Shown one piece after another: positions 1 to 9,454 of a DNA stretch of 64,000 nt (position 1 is the stretch's first letter; each line of letters starts with the position of its first letter). The position numbers and the translations under genes are program-made. The notes beneath the pieces were generated by a model. The model did no database searches and was not told the DNA's origin. It saw only the letters and a program-made list of their open reading frames with translations. Source of the stretch: Aeoliella mucimassa (GTDB lineage: Bacteria > Planctomycetota > Planctomycetia > Pirellulales > Lacipirellulaceae); NCBI RefSeq assembly GCF_007748035.1, contig NZ_CP036278.1:6200001-6264000 (forward strand), in the 5' to 3' direction.

Positions 1-631
1 TCGTAGTCCTGCTTCGCGATCTTGCCGGGTGCCGCGGGCTCGGGCGGCCGCGCGTCGTCGACCCTCTGATAGGGCTGCTCGTCGAGGCAGACGACCGGCT
101 CGTTCGGGTCGAGCGGCTTCTCGTACTGCTCGAGGACGTCCTCCATCCGCTCACAGAACTCGTCGTTCAGCTTGGGCACGCACCAAGTTTTTTTCGCCAC
201 GGCTTCAGGTCGTGTTCCTTGAGCCACAGCGAGACCTCCGTCACGCTGAGCGAATCGACGAAGCCTTCCTTCACCGCGTGCTCGCACAACAATTCCAGCG
301 TCCAGCGAGCCCGTCCCTCGGGCGGCTCGCTGCACGCCAGGGCGATTACCTGTTGCTGCTGCCGCTTGGTGAACTCTGGGGGGCGGCCCGAGCGAGGCGC
401 ATCGTACACCGCCCGCTGGACGCCCTCTTCGCAGAACCGCTTTCGGACGGCTCGGACGTTGCGCGTCGTGCAGCCCACATGCTCGGCGATCTCTTCGTCG
501 GTGCATCCCGAGTCCGATTTCAATAATATCTGGCAGCGACGCACCACTTGCGCCGCGCGGGCGCCTGAGCGTGCTAGCTGCTCCAAACCTCCACGGGCCT
601 GGTGGTCCAGGCAAACAATGTGCTTTTTCAT
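1..631 (-). CDS. IS630-family transposase, two-frame, partial
   Basis: First frame 631-167 encodes 154 residues: an N-terminal helix-turn-helix region (DEEIAEHVGCTTRNVRAVRKR) and the start of the linker. The second frame continues below about 194 and carries the first catalytic Asp (VCLDEQP) before the window ends. The two frames overlap at a run of seven A (188-194 on the minus strand), which fits a -1 programmed frameshift as in the complete copy at 23663-24762. The rest of the DDE core (second Asp and Glu) is off the window. Predicted role: transposition of its own element at TA sites. Confidence 0.85.
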
Positions 632-674
632 TCCGCAGCATATAGCAGCGGAATGGATTTCAGGAAAGACGTAC
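1..674 (-). mobile_element. IS630-family element, copy 1, cut by the window edge
   Basis: This is the transposase 5' side of an insertion sequence that runs off the left edge. It is the reverse complement of 23620-24293 of the complete copy; the two translate to identical proteins over the compared part. The end lies at a CTAG (674-677), where IS630-type elements use TA as target. The terminal repeat begins GTACGTCTTTCC when read inward on the minus strand. About 486 bp of the 1160-bp element lie outside the window. It has cut a HEPN-like gene to its right. Confidence 0.9.
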
Positions 675-1018
675 TAGTTCATGCAGAAGTCTTTTCGGAC
701 GAGTTGGAGCAAGCTGATCACTTCTTGGCATCTGGCTATAAGACCCCTGCCGCTGTTACAGCTGGTGTTGTTCTCGAGACCACACTTCGCAAGCTTTGTG
801 AACAGACTGATAATGTCGAGGCATCAGAGAAACTCAACAAGATGAACGATGATCTGGCAAAAGCTAATGTCTACAATAAAATGCGAGCCGACCAGGTTCG
901 GGCATGGGCAAAGATCAGGAACTCAGCCGCCCATGGTCATCCAGGGGAATTCGAAGATGGTGATGTAAAGCTGATGATCCAAGGCGTTCGAGATTTTGTT
1001 GCTAATCAGTTAAGCTGA
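653..1018 (+). pseudogene. HEPN/DUF4145-like protein, 5' truncated by IS630
   Basis: The open frame enters from the IS630 end (ATG at 653 lies inside the element) and native sequence starts at about 677. The remaining 114 or so residues are helical and end with RNSAAH followed by a C-terminal helix, GVRDFVANQLS. R-N-x3-H is the hallmark of HEPN RNases and of related DUF4145-type domains, and the HEPN core often lies at the C-terminus. HEPN proteins serve as toxins or in phage defence; that role here is inference. The true N-terminus must lie left of the IS, outside the window. The gene is probably dead unless the IS supplies a start. Codon use is more AT-rich than in the neighbouring housekeeping genes, which fits acquired DNA. 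Confidence 0.6.
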
Positions 1019-2437
1019 GCGGAACTATCAAGTGTGAGCATCGCAACGGGGACAGGTCCATTCACTATCGCTTAGGTGAGATGCAGTAGTCTCCATGCAC
1101 GGCTAGAACTGGCAGAGTGGCACCACTACAGCGTCCGCAAAATAGTTTCCATTGCTAGCTTGTCACCGACCCTTTCCCGATCGTATGTCGGCTCGATCAT
1201 GATCCGCCACGTTACCCAATTACCAGCAGTGTGTTGGTTGCTTTGTGTGGGGCGTCGCGACACTCGGAGAACGGAGAAGCCAACGAGCCCGACGAACGAT
1301 CGGTGTTAACGGGTAGCCTGGGACGTTAGAATCCGTTTTCTTCTAGCCACGGATGAACACGGATCGTCACGGATGGGGTCGCCTTTTGGGCTTCGCCAAC
1401 CGACAACTGGGCGTGGGCGTTTTTGCGAAGTGGCAATGCGTCGTGCGCCCAGCTGTTGGTGCTACCCAGTTGCTCCGCTGTCACGGCGACTCTGCCATGC
1501 TGGCTCGATTCTCGCGCCGCACTCTGGTGCTACCCTCCCCGGGCCTGATAGCCCGACCCGTCCCGCAAGCGGGAGGGTGAATTTTGTGCTTTTATTCTCA
1601 CCAGATTTCGCTGGGAATTGGCCACCTATGGTGTTCTAATGGACAGGCAACTGAGGCTGTCGGCTTTCAGCTCTCGGCTGTTGGCTTTTTAGTGATTGGA
1701 GGTGATTGCGATGTGATGATTGTTTTGAACTCGAACGACTAGCGACGCGCAGGCGAATGGTAGCCTGCGTGGGCGTTCACTGCTGCGCGGGTGGCAAAGC
1801 GGTGGTGGGGCTGCGTCGCTGGAAGCTCCTGGTCCCATCCTACGAGTCGCTTGTTGGTGACACGCCCGAAATGGCTAGCTGAGATCTTTCAGTCGCTGGA
1901 AGCTCCCTCAAGATGACATTTCGCATTCAGAACTCCCAACTTCCAACCCCCAACTCCCAACCAAGAATAGTTTCCCACCCATGGGAATCTATTTTGGGCA
2001 ACTATCGCGGAGGTGTTGATGCAACTCATTACCCACCAACGACTTGCGATAAGTGCCCAGCGGGAAAATAGATTCCCACTCGATGCGTTATTGGGAATGG
2101 GAATCTATTCGCGACCGAAAACCGCTAGTTTTGTAGCGTGGGCGGAGATTCAATTTTCCCATCGGTGGGTAAATTGGGAATCTATTTGCCCAGCAGTGGG
2201 AATCTATTGCCGGCGTGGGAATCTATTCGGGAAGACTGGGGAACTATCCCATCTGGGGGAGTTAGAAAGAGCGTTGCCCGCAGGTTTTATGGAACTTTCC
2301 AAGTCGGCCGTGCGTCTTACGAATAGTAGTACGGAATGCTTGCAGACCGGGGGAATCTTACGTGACCCCGCATGCTGAGTCCGATATACTTAGGTAAGGT
2401 TGTACCCGCTCCACCTACTGTTTTCAGGAAGACTGTC
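1019..2437 (+). other. Gene-poor intergenic region of 1.4 kb
   Basis: I see no convincing gene here. Short open frames on the plus strand have no domain, no good ribosome binding site and odd composition. The region holds a remnant-like stretch around 1350-1380 (ccacggatgaacacggat type), a hairpin-forming GC stretch at about 1540-1578, a 15-bp direct repeat (gtcgctggaagctcc at 1815-1829 and 1892-1906), low-complexity aactcccaac-type sequence at 1930-1962, and the 12-bp repeat cluster at 1966-2227. It looks like a decayed insertion site between the IS-damaged gene and the conserved block starting at 2438. Confidence 0.6.
1966..2227 (+). repeat. Cluster of seven 12-bp repeats TGGGAATCTATT
   Basis: TGGGAATCTATT occurs at 1982-1993, 2098-2109, 2175-2186, 2197-2208 and 2216-2227. 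Its reverse complement occurs at 2067-2078 and, with one mismatch, at 1966-1977. The first pair (1966-1977 and 1982-1993) forms a 12-bp stem with a 4-nt loop. A weaker copy follows near 2236-2247. Spacing is irregular (19 to 85 bp), so it is not a CRISPR and not a simple tandem repeat. Function unknown. Confidence 0.8.
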
Positions 2438-4102
2438 ATGGACCAATTGCTCGCTCAAGTGCGTCGCGCTCGCCGCCGATTGGTGGTCGAACAGTTCCTT
2501 CAGTATCTAGTGTGGAGTTTGTTTGCGGCGTTCATCGTGGCTGCCATTGCGATTGCGCTGCCGCAGTTGATGGTGATTCCCAAGCTGCCGGACGCCTGGG
2601 CGCTCGGCTGGTTGATTGGTGCCTGCGTGGCGGGTGTTGTGACCGCATCGGTGATGACCTGGCTGAAGTGCCGCACCGCGCAAGACGCGGCCATGGAAAT
2701 CGATCGCCGGTACGATCTTCGCGAACGCGTGGCCAGCAGCCTGGCTCTGGCGCCGGCCGATCTGGAAACGCCAGCGGGTCAGGCGCTACTGCACGACGCT
2801 GCCCGCCGGATCGATCGCATCGACATCAGCGAGAAGTTCCGCCCACACGTTGATCGCCGCGCGTGGTTGCCATTGGTACCCGCGGTGGTGATGGCCGCGC
2901 TCATCGTGTTCGGCAGCAATCGCCAGGCGGTGAGTAGCGTGGAGCCCTCGGTTGTCTCGGCCGAGGCCAAAGCTCGCGTGAAGAAAGCCAACGAAGAGCT
3001 GCAGAAGAAGCTCGACGAAATGAAGAAGAAGGCCGAACTGAACAAGGTGGAAGGGGCCGAAGAGATGTTTCGTCAACTGCAGGACGAAACGAAGGACCTG
3101 AACAAAGACGACATGGCCGACCGCAAGAAGACCACGGTCAAGCTCAACAATCTGGCCAAGCAACTCGAAGAGCGTCGCGCCGAGCTCGGTACCTCCGAAG
3201 AGCTGAAAAAGCAGATGGAGAACATGAAGCAGCTTAGCGAAGGTCCTGCTGATAAAGCGGCGAAGGCGATGAAAGAAGGGGACTGGAAGAAAGCCCTCGA
3301 AGAAATCGAAGCCTTGCAGGACAAGATCGCGAGCGACCAGTTGACCGAAGAGCAGAAGCAAGCGCTCAATAATCAACTGAACGAAATGAAAAAGAAGCTG
3401 GAAGAAGCCGCTCAGGCGAACAAAGACGCCATGGAGCAGCTCAAGCGTCAGGTGGAAGAGCAACGCAAGAATGGCGACCTCGCGAAAGCGGGCGAGCTGC
3501 AGCAGAAGCTCGACCAGATGATGCAGAACCAGCAGCAGATGAACAACCTCGACAAGCTGGCCCAGAAAATGGGTGAGTGCCAGGAGTGCATGAACAACGG
3601 TGACAAACAAGGCGCCGCGCAGGCGATGAAAGACATCGCCGACCAGCTCGAGAAGATGCAGCAAGAGAACGACCAGATGGAAATGCTGGACGAAGCCCTG
3701 CAGCAGCTCGAAGACGCGAAGAACGCGATGGGCTGTGAGCAATGCAACGGCGAGGGTTGCGAAGCCTGCCAGGGGGGTGGTCAAGGCCAAGGCCAAGGTC
3801 AAGGTAAGGGCAACAAGATGGGCAACGGCATGGGCGAAGGCAAAGGGGGTGGCTTCCGTCCCGACGAAAAGAACGACACCCAGTTCCGCGACACCCGCGT
3901 GCGTCAGAAACCCGAACAGGGTGCGGCCACGTTCGGCGGATTCACCGATGGTCCGAACATCAGCGGCGATACTCAGGTAGCCGAGGAGCAGGAACTGTCG
4001 AGTGCGAACTCGGAACCTGCCGACCCGCAAACGAGCCAACACTTGCCGCGTACTCAGCGCGACAACGCCGAAGACTTCTTCAAGCAGCTTCGCGACCTAT
4101 AA
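2438..4102 (+). CDS. Membrane-anchored coiled-coil protein of unknown function
   Basis: 554 aa. The start at 2438 is chosen for the aggaag motif just upstream and because the first transmembrane helix follows at once; an upstream in-frame ATG at 2372 lies in poor context. Two transmembrane helices lie at about 22-45 and 55-75 and a third near 143-160. A very long charged coiled coil rich in Lys, Glu and Gln fills about 175-430. Then comes a cysteine patch (CEQCNGEGCEACQGGG) resembling a DnaJ-type zinc-binding CxxC pair, a Gly/Gln-rich stretch and a polar tail. The layout recalls DUF4175-like planctomycete proteins that sit near MoxR/VWA genes, but I do not claim the family. It may act as an envelope scaffold. 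The gene 4300-6219 follows on the same strand 197 bp later. Confidence 0.75.
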   Translation: MDQLLAQVRRARRRLVVEQFLQYLVWSLFAAFIVAAIAIALPQLMVIPKLPDAWALGWLIGACVAGVVTASVMTWLKCRTAQDAAMEIDRRYDLRERVASSLALAPADLETPAGQALLHDAARRIDRIDISEKFRPHVDRRAWLPLVPAVVMAALIVFGSNRQAVSSVEPSVVSAEAKARVKKANEELQKKLDEMKKKAELNKVEGAEEMFRQLQDETKDLNKDDMADRKKTTVKLNNLAKQLEERRAELGTSEELKKQMENMKQLSEGPADKAAKAMKEGDWKKALEEIEALQDKIASDQLTEEQKQALNNQLNEMKKKLEEAAQANKDAMEQLKRQVEEQRKNGDLAKAGELQQKLDQMMQNQQQMNNLDKLAQKMGECQECMNNGDKQGAAQAMKDIADQLEKMQQENDQMEMLDEALQQLEDAKNAMGCEQCNGEGCEACQGGGQGQGQGQGKGNKMGNGMGEGKGGGFRPDEKNDTQFRDTRVRQKPEQGAATFGGFTDGPNISGDTQVAEEQELSSANSEPADPQTSQHLPRTQRDNAEDFFKQLRDL

Positions 4103-4299
4103 GCAGGCAAACCGCGGGTTTCTGCGGAATTTGTCGGTTAATCAGGCCACTCCCGTCAGCGATCGGCCCGCTGCTGTCGATGGACAACCCACGGGCAGCG
4201 GGGTAGATTGGGAAGACTTTGCCGGCACCGGGATTCCAGGGCGCTTGTACAAAAACGCCCCCCTCCGGCCACTCTGGATTGCGCTTAGGATTAACCGAC

Positions 4300-6219
4300 A
4301 TGCCTTCTGTGAATCGACTGCAACTCGCTTGCTGGACATTCGCTGCTGTGACGCTTATTGCAGCTCCCCTGACGACCTTCGCGGTCGATGGCGAGCTGGC
4401 CACCGCCATCGAAGAAGCCAAGACCAAGTACCAACCTGTTTCGCCCGAAGAGCTGGAGACCCAGCGTGAAGAGCTGGCCGCGGCTGCTACGGAGCTCGAA
4501 ACCTTGCTCATCCCCGGCAGCGATCGGGGCGAGCGTTGGAAGCGTTACCTGAAGTGGGAGGGTGTGAAGAAGAACATCGACAACCCTGCCGATCCCGACC
4601 TGCAAGCGCTGGCCGAGACCCTCGATAAACTTCGCTCCGGCGCCGATGGCACCGAGCTGCCAGCGTTCCGCCGGGTTCGCGAGGCGATTGACCGTTACCT
4701 GAGCCTGGTGAATATCGGCCGGGTGAACGATCAGCAACGTGCGGTCGCCCGCCAGCTGGAACTGCTCACCAAGTACCTTGATCGCTACGAGAGCGAACCT
4801 TCGGCCCGCGCACGCTACGAGATTGAACGCCGGTTGGAGTTCTTCTCGAGCATCGATCGCACTCCCAAGCTCAACGAGTTGTTGAACGAACGCTTTGGAC
4901 ACGCGAATCTGCAGACGCAGATTTCGGAGACGATTATCAACAAGCTGCTGAGCGAACCGGTCGACAACAACTCGCCGGTGAACGACTGCATTCTCGGCAC
5001 CTCGATCCACGGTACCGGTTGGACGACGGCTTCGGTCTCGATCGACCTGATGCCGAACGACGAGAAGGCGTCGCTGAAGATGACGCTCGAAGGAGTCACC
5101 CAATCGCAGACGGTCGGCTACAACGGCCCGGTGGTGATTCGCAGCAGCGGCACCACCCCGTTCACGGCCACCAAGCGGCTGGACTTCGAAGATAGCAACT
5201 TCTGGAACTACCCGGCCCAAGTGTCGGCCACCACTCGTACGGTGACCCAGAGCGTCCAGAAGCAAGGTGGCGGCATCGGTAGTCGCTTGATCTCGGCCAT
5301 CGGCGAACGCCAGGTGGCGGAGAAGAAACCACAGGCCGACGCAATTGCCTCGCGACACGCCGAGCAGCGCATTGCCGAGAACATGGACGACGAACTGCTG
5401 CCGAAGCTGCAAGACGCCCGCTACGAGTACCTGCACAGCTTCAAGGAACCGATGGCCGATCGCGACGCCGAGCCTGGCTTCGTGCATTTCTCGAGTACCG
5501 ACGACGCGCTGAACGTCGAACTGCTGCAGGCCGCCCGCGGACAACTCGGCGCCGACACTACGCCGGAGGGTCTGTCGGCAGCATACGACGTGACCGTGAA
5601 TCTGCACGAGACCGCCGTGGCCAACATCATGACGACCTACCTCGGTGGGGCGACGGTCGAAAAGGCCACGGCCACCAGCGAGCCGAAGCTCGATGTCACG
5701 TTGCCTGAAGCGGTGACGAAGGCTATCGACAAAGCCCGCGAAGAGCGCGAGGAACAAGCTAGCGACGACACCGACGAGTTCAAGCCTTGGAGCATGCAAC
5801 TGCGTCGCCAACGCCCGGTGACGATCGAGTTCCTCGACAACCAGGTTCGGCTCCGCTTACACGCAACTCGACTCACTGCAGGCGACTCGACCTACGACGG
5901 GTGGGACATCGTCACCACCTACGGGATGCAGGTCGAGGACGGCGGCCTCACCCTGGTGCGTGAGGGTGAGATCGAGGTGTTCCCCACCGCATTCGATCCG
6001 GCCGACGGCAAAGGCCTTAGCGGTCGCGAAGTCGGCCTGCGGGGCAATCTGGCCAAAGAGCTGAACCGCCAGGCGGAATCCGGCCGTGGTTTCCCCAAAG
6101 AGATCAACCTGCCGACGCTCGAGCTGCCGGAACGCATTGCCGACAAAGGCCCGCTGCTGATGCAAGAAGCTAAGAGCGGCAACGGCTGGCTCTCCATCGG
6201 CTGGAACCTGCCAGAGTAA
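4300..6219 (+). CDS. Secreted protein of unknown function
   Basis: 639 aa. The ATG at 4300 gives a clear signal peptide (MPSVNRLQLACWTFAAVTLIAAPLTTFA, then a small-residue cleavage region); an earlier in-frame ATG at 4219 would bury it. The first 240 residues or so are charged and helical (E/R-rich). The middle holds beta-type segments, including FTATKRLDFEDSNFWNYPA. The last 100 residues are again beta-rich with a conserved-looking TTYGMQVEDGGLTLVREGEIEVFP segment. There are no catalytic motifs that I recognise. It probably works in the periplasm-like space. It lies downstream of the coiled-coil membrane protein, but whether they act together is unknown. Confidence 0.7.
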   Translation: MPSVNRLQLACWTFAAVTLIAAPLTTFAVDGELATAIEEAKTKYQPVSPEELETQREELAAAATELETLLIPGSDRGERWKRYLKWEGVKKNIDNPADPDLQALAETLDKLRSGADGTELPAFRRVREAIDRYLSLVNIGRVNDQQRAVARQLELLTKYLDRYESEPSARARYEIERRLEFFSSIDRTPKLNELLNERFGHANLQTQISETIINKLLSEPVDNNSPVNDCILGTSIHGTGWTTASVSIDLMPNDEKASLKMTLEGVTQSQTVGYNGPVVIRSSGTTPFTATKRLDFEDSNFWNYPAQVSATTRTVTQSVQKQGGGIGSRLISAIGERQVAEKKPQADAIASRHAEQRIAENMDDELLPKLQDARYEYLHSFKEPMADRDAEPGFVHFSSTDDALNVELLQAARGQLGADTTPEGLSAAYDVTVNLHETAVANIMTTYLGGATVEKATATSEPKLDVTLPEAVTKAIDKAREEREEQASDDTDEFKPWSMQLRRQRPVTIEFLDNQVRLRLHATRLTAGDSTYDGWDIVTTYGMQVEDGGLTLVREGEIEVFPTAFDPADGKGLSGREVGLRGNLAKELNRQAESGRGFPKEINLPTLELPERIADKGPLLMQEAKSGNGWLSIGWNLPE

Positions 6220-6335
6220 GCTTCTGCTGCGAGAGGTAAGCTCAGCTCTTGAGAGTCGGTAGCATGCACCCGGCTTGCTCGGTTAGACTCTGTGCATTGC
6301 TTAAGACTTCGCACGCAGCACGGAACTCTCGAACC

Positions 6336-7364
6336 ATGTCTACTCCCACCATTGAATGGATTGGCGGCGTCGACGGCCATTTGCGGTTGATCGACCAGAC
6401 CAAACTACCCGCCGAAACGGAACTGCTCGACTGCGAAACTGTCGACGACGTGTGGTGGGCGATTCGCAAGCTTTCGGTCCGCGGAGCACCAGCCATCGGG
6501 GTAGCGGCCGCCTACGCGGTGGTGCTGGCGACCAGCGACTCGCACGAGTCGGTGAAGTCGGCCTGCGACCACCTGGCGACCAGCCGCCCGACTGCGGTCA
6601 ACCTGTTCTGGGCGCTCGATCGCATGCGGCGCGTCGCCGACGACGCCGACCGCGACGAGCTTGCAGAGCGGCTGCTGGCCGAAGCCAAAGCGATACATTC
6701 TGAGGATGCTGAGCAGTGCGCGGCCATCGGGCGTCATGGGGCGGATTTGCTGGAACAAACCCTGGCCAAAGGAAGCGGCATTCTCACCCACTGCAACACC
6801 GGCGCGCTAGCCACTGGCGGCGACGGCACCGCTTTGGCGGTGCTGTTCGAACTGCACCGCCGAGGCTTTGGGCCGCACGTGTATGCCGACGAAACTCGAC
6901 CGCTGCTACAAGGCAGCCGGCTTACCATGTGGGAGCTCACCGACCGCGGAGTGAAAGCAACGCTCATTTGCGACTCGATGGCCGCCCAGGTGATGCGTGA
7001 AGGACGCGTGGCTGCTGCCATCGTGGGGGCCGATCGCATCGCGGCCAATGGCGACTCGGCCAACAAGATCGGCACCTACGGAGTTGCTCTGCACGCGAAG
7101 GCTCATGGGCTGCCGTTCTACGTGGCCGCGCCGACCACCACGTTCGACCTGTCGCTGGCGACTGGCGCTGAAATCCCGATCGAGGAGCGGGCTGCCAGCG
7201 AGATCACCAAACCGGGGGGAGTGATGTTTGCTCCCGAGGGGGTCGAGGTCTACAACCCAGCGTTCGACGTCGCTCCGGCCGAGCTGATTGCCGGCATCAT
7301 CACCGAGCGAGGCGTGATTAATCCCGTTACTACCGACACGGTGACAAAAATGGTGGCCAATTAG
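6336..7364 (+). CDS. mtnA: S-methyl-5-thioribose-1-phosphate isomerase
   Basis: 342 aa, a normal length for MtnA. It converts 5-methylthioribose-1-phosphate to the ribulose form in methionine salvage. Visible family features are RGAPAIG (49-55), HCNTGALATGG with the catalytic Cys (about 153), the E-x-RPLLQGSRLT block (186-197), and the GADRIAANGD block with catalytic Asp (about 233) followed by NKIGTY. The start at 6336 aligns with the family N-terminus (TIEWIG); an in-frame ATG at 6249 adds 29 residues with no family character. No other methionine-salvage gene (mtnK, mtnB, mtnD, mtnP) is in the window, so the partners must lie elsewhere. Confidence 0.95.
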   Translation: MSTPTIEWIGGVDGHLRLIDQTKLPAETELLDCETVDDVWWAIRKLSVRGAPAIGVAAAYAVVLATSDSHESVKSACDHLATSRPTAVNLFWALDRMRRVADDADRDELAERLLAEAKAIHSEDAEQCAAIGRHGADLLEQTLAKGSGILTHCNTGALATGGDGTALAVLFELHRRGFGPHVYADETRPLLQGSRLTMWELTDRGVKATLICDSMAAQVMREGRVAAAIVGADRIAANGDSANKIGTYGVALHAKAHGLPFYVAAPTTTFDLSLATGAEIPIEERAASEITKPGGVMFAPEGVEVYNPAFDVAPAELIAGIITERGVINPVTTDTVTKMVAN

Positions 7365-7448
7365 CCGCTGATTGCCAAGATCCCTCTCCAGTCGGCGAAT
7401 AAACAAGCGAATAGTACCTGTTTATATGCCTTTGTGAGGGGAGGAGAG

Positions 7449-7676
7449 ATGGTAGATTTGGCAATTGGGTTACCCTGCATCCTGATATTCGTGTTCCTGG
7501 CCATTGCAGCTAACATCTTTTGGCTCTGGATGTTTATCGAGTGTCTGGTGAAGGAACCCTCGGACACCAACGATAAAATCTTATGGGCGTTGGTGATCTT
7601 CTTTGGTCACCTGCTCGGGGCGGTGCTGTATCTGGTGGTTCGCCGCCATGAGCGGATCGCGATGTATGGCGAATAA
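7449..7676 (+). CDS. Small PLDc_N-like membrane protein
   Basis: 75 aa. The start at 7449 is preceded by gaggggaggag at good spacing; a GTG at 7434 is a weaker choice. Two transmembrane helices are separated by a conserved polar turn: FWLWMFIECLVKEPSDTNDKILWALVIFFGHLLGAVLYLVVRR. That pattern matches the PLDc_N domain (phospholipase D/cardiolipin synthase N-terminal region), which also occurs as short stand-alone proteins. Its function is not known; it may assist a membrane enzyme or act alone. It lies between mtnA and the decarboxylase gene on the same strand. Confidence 0.75.
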   Translation: MVDLAIGLPCILIFVFLAIAANIFWLWMFIECLVKEPSDTNDKILWALVIFFGHLLGAVLYLVVRRHERIAMYGE

Positions 7677-7759
7677 CCACTTTGCGGTACAATGCGGCTA
7701 GCCGGCGAGGTTTTGCTCGCTGGCTAGTCGACTCATTGCTTGCCCGAAGGAACGCCACT

Positions 7760-9445
7760 ATGCCGATGACCGTGCCCGCCCACCCCCACCTTGGAGACTC
7801 GAATCCCTCGATCGGCGAGTACCTGATCCGCCGCCTCCAGGACTATGGCATCGCCGACGTGTTCGGCATCCCGGGCGACTACGTGCTGTCGTTCTATACG
7901 TTGCTGGAAAAGAGTGAGCTGAACGCCATCGGTTGCACCCGCGAAGACTGCGCGGGATTCGCGGCCGATGCTTACGCCCGCGTCAAAGGCATGGGCGCAC
8001 TCTGTGTTACCTACTGCGTGGGTGGTTTGAGCGTGTGCAACTCCATCGCTGGGGCGTACGCCGAAAAGTCGCCAGTGGTGATGATCACTGGCTCGCCAGG
8101 CCTGCGCGAGCGGATTCACAATCCGCTGCTGCACCATATGGTTCGCAACTTTCGCACGCAGTACGACGTGTTCGAAAAGCTGTGCATCGCCGGGGCGGAG
8201 TTGAACGACCCGAACACCGCGTTCCGCGAGATCGATCGCGTGCTCGCTTCCTGCAAGCGATACAGCCGGCCGGTCTACTTGGAGATTCCTCGCGACATGG
8301 TGCATGTCCGCCCGGGACAAAACCCAGTGTACGAACACCTAGAGGTAGTAAGCGACACCCGCGCGCTGGCCGAAGCGGTGGAGGAAGCCGCCAAGCGAAT
8401 TGAGAATGCCAAGCAGCCAGTGCTGCTGCTGGGCGTGGAGATCCATCGCTTCTCGTTGCGCGACCAAGTGCTGAAGCTGGCCGAAGAAGCAGGGCTGCCG
8501 ATGGCTGCTACGATGCTTGGCAAAGGAGTGGTTGCCGAAACCCATCCGCAATACATGGGTTTGTACGAAGGGGCACTCGGTGAACCCGAAGTCACCAGGT
8601 ACGTGGAAGAGAGCGACTGCGTGGTGATGCTCGGCACCTTTATGACCGACATCAACCTCGGCATCTACACCGCCGAGCTGGATCACAGCGATTGCATTTA
8701 CGCAACGAGTGAAGAGCTGCGGATTCGCCATCACCATTACCACGATGTACGGCTCGACGACTTCATCGCCGGCTTGGCCGAACGGAAGCCGCGCCCGAAG
8801 CAGCAGCTTCCTCCCGCGCCGACCGACTGGAACAAACAGCCTTTCGTGCTGCAGCCTGAAGAGAAAATGACCATCTCGCGGATGATCGATCGCCTCGACG
8901 AGCAATTGGTGGACGACACGATCGTGATTGCCGACATCGGCGATTCGCTCTTCTCGTCGACCGAACTGACGACGCGCGGGCATACCGAGTTCATCAGCCC
9001 CGCCTACTACACGTCGATGGGCTTTGCCGTGCCGGCGACGCTCGGCGCGTCGACCGCTTCGCCCGAGGCGCGGGTGGTCGCTATCGTCGGGGATGGTGCC
9101 TTTCAGATGACCGGCATGGAACTCTCGAACCTCGTCGCCCGCAAGATTCCTGCGATCATCATCGTACTCAACAACGGCGGCTATGGCACCGAGCGACTCT
9201 TACACCCCGGTGAGTACAAGTTTAACGACATTCACACGTGGAACTACCACAAGCTGCCCGAAGTACTCGGCGGTGGCACCGGCTACGAAGTGTTCACCGA
9301 AGGAGAGTTCGATACCGCGCTGAATACCGCGTGGGATGATCGCTCTGGCCCAAGCATTCTGCACGTTCACTTGAGCCCGACCGATTCGAGCCGCGCGCTC
9401 GACCGCTTGGGTGCCAAGATGCAGCAGACCGTGGTCGGCGGGTAA
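7760..9445 (+). CDS. ThDP-dependent 2-oxo-acid decarboxylase (indolepyruvate/pyruvate decarboxylase type)
   Basis: 561 aa. The start at 7760 follows a gaaggaa ribosome binding site and opens directly into the pyrimidine-binding domain. The Glu expected to activate the cofactor is in CTREDCAGFAADAYAR (about 62). The His pair typical of true pyruvate/indolepyruvate decarboxylases is present (NPLLHHMVRN, about 125-126). The ThDP/Mg site is GDGAFQMTGMEL (about 444) through NNGGYGTERL (about 471), followed by NDIHTWNYHKLPEVLG, which closely fits the decarboxylase branch rather than acetolactate synthase. Likely products are acetaldehyde or an aryl/alkyl aldehyde; substrate cannot be read from sequence. 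Confidence 0.88.
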   Translation: MPMTVPAHPHLGDSNPSIGEYLIRRLQDYGIADVFGIPGDYVLSFYTLLEKSELNAIGCTREDCAGFAADAYARVKGMGALCVTYCVGGLSVCNSIAGAYAEKSPVVMITGSPGLRERIHNPLLHHMVRNFRTQYDVFEKLCIAGAELNDPNTAFREIDRVLASCKRYSRPVYLEIPRDMVHVRPGQNPVYEHLEVVSDTRALAEAVEEAAKRIENAKQPVLLLGVEIHRFSLRDQVLKLAEEAGLPMAATMLGKGVVAETHPQYMGLYEGALGEPEVTRYVEESDCVVMLGTFMTDINLGIYTAELDHSDCIYATSEELRIRHHHYHDVRLDDFIAGLAERKPRPKQQLPPAPTDWNKQPFVLQPEEKMTISRMIDRLDEQLVDDTIVIADIGDSLFSSTELTTRGHTEFISPAYYTSMGFAVPATLGASTASPEARVVAIVGDGAFQMTGMELSNLVARKIPAIIIVLNNGGYGTERLLHPGEYKFNDIHTWNYHKLPEVLGGGTGYEVFTEGEFDTALNTAWDDRSGPSILHVHLSPTDSSRALDRLGAKMQQTVVGG

Positions 9446-9454
9446 GTCAGTCTA

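Noticed and set aside
1966-2227. CRISPR-like array of 12-bp repeats
   Set aside because: Repeats are too short, occur in both orientations and have uneven spacing; no cas genes in the window.
2786-4042. 418-residue minus-strand open frame opposite the coiled-coil gene
   Set aside because: It is a leucine/histidine-rich mirror of a lysine/glutamate-rich gene with no start signal; a shadow frame.
4291-5811. 506-residue minus-strand open frame opposite the secreted protein at 4300
   Set aside because: Composition of a reverse-frame shadow; the plus gene has a signal peptide and better start.
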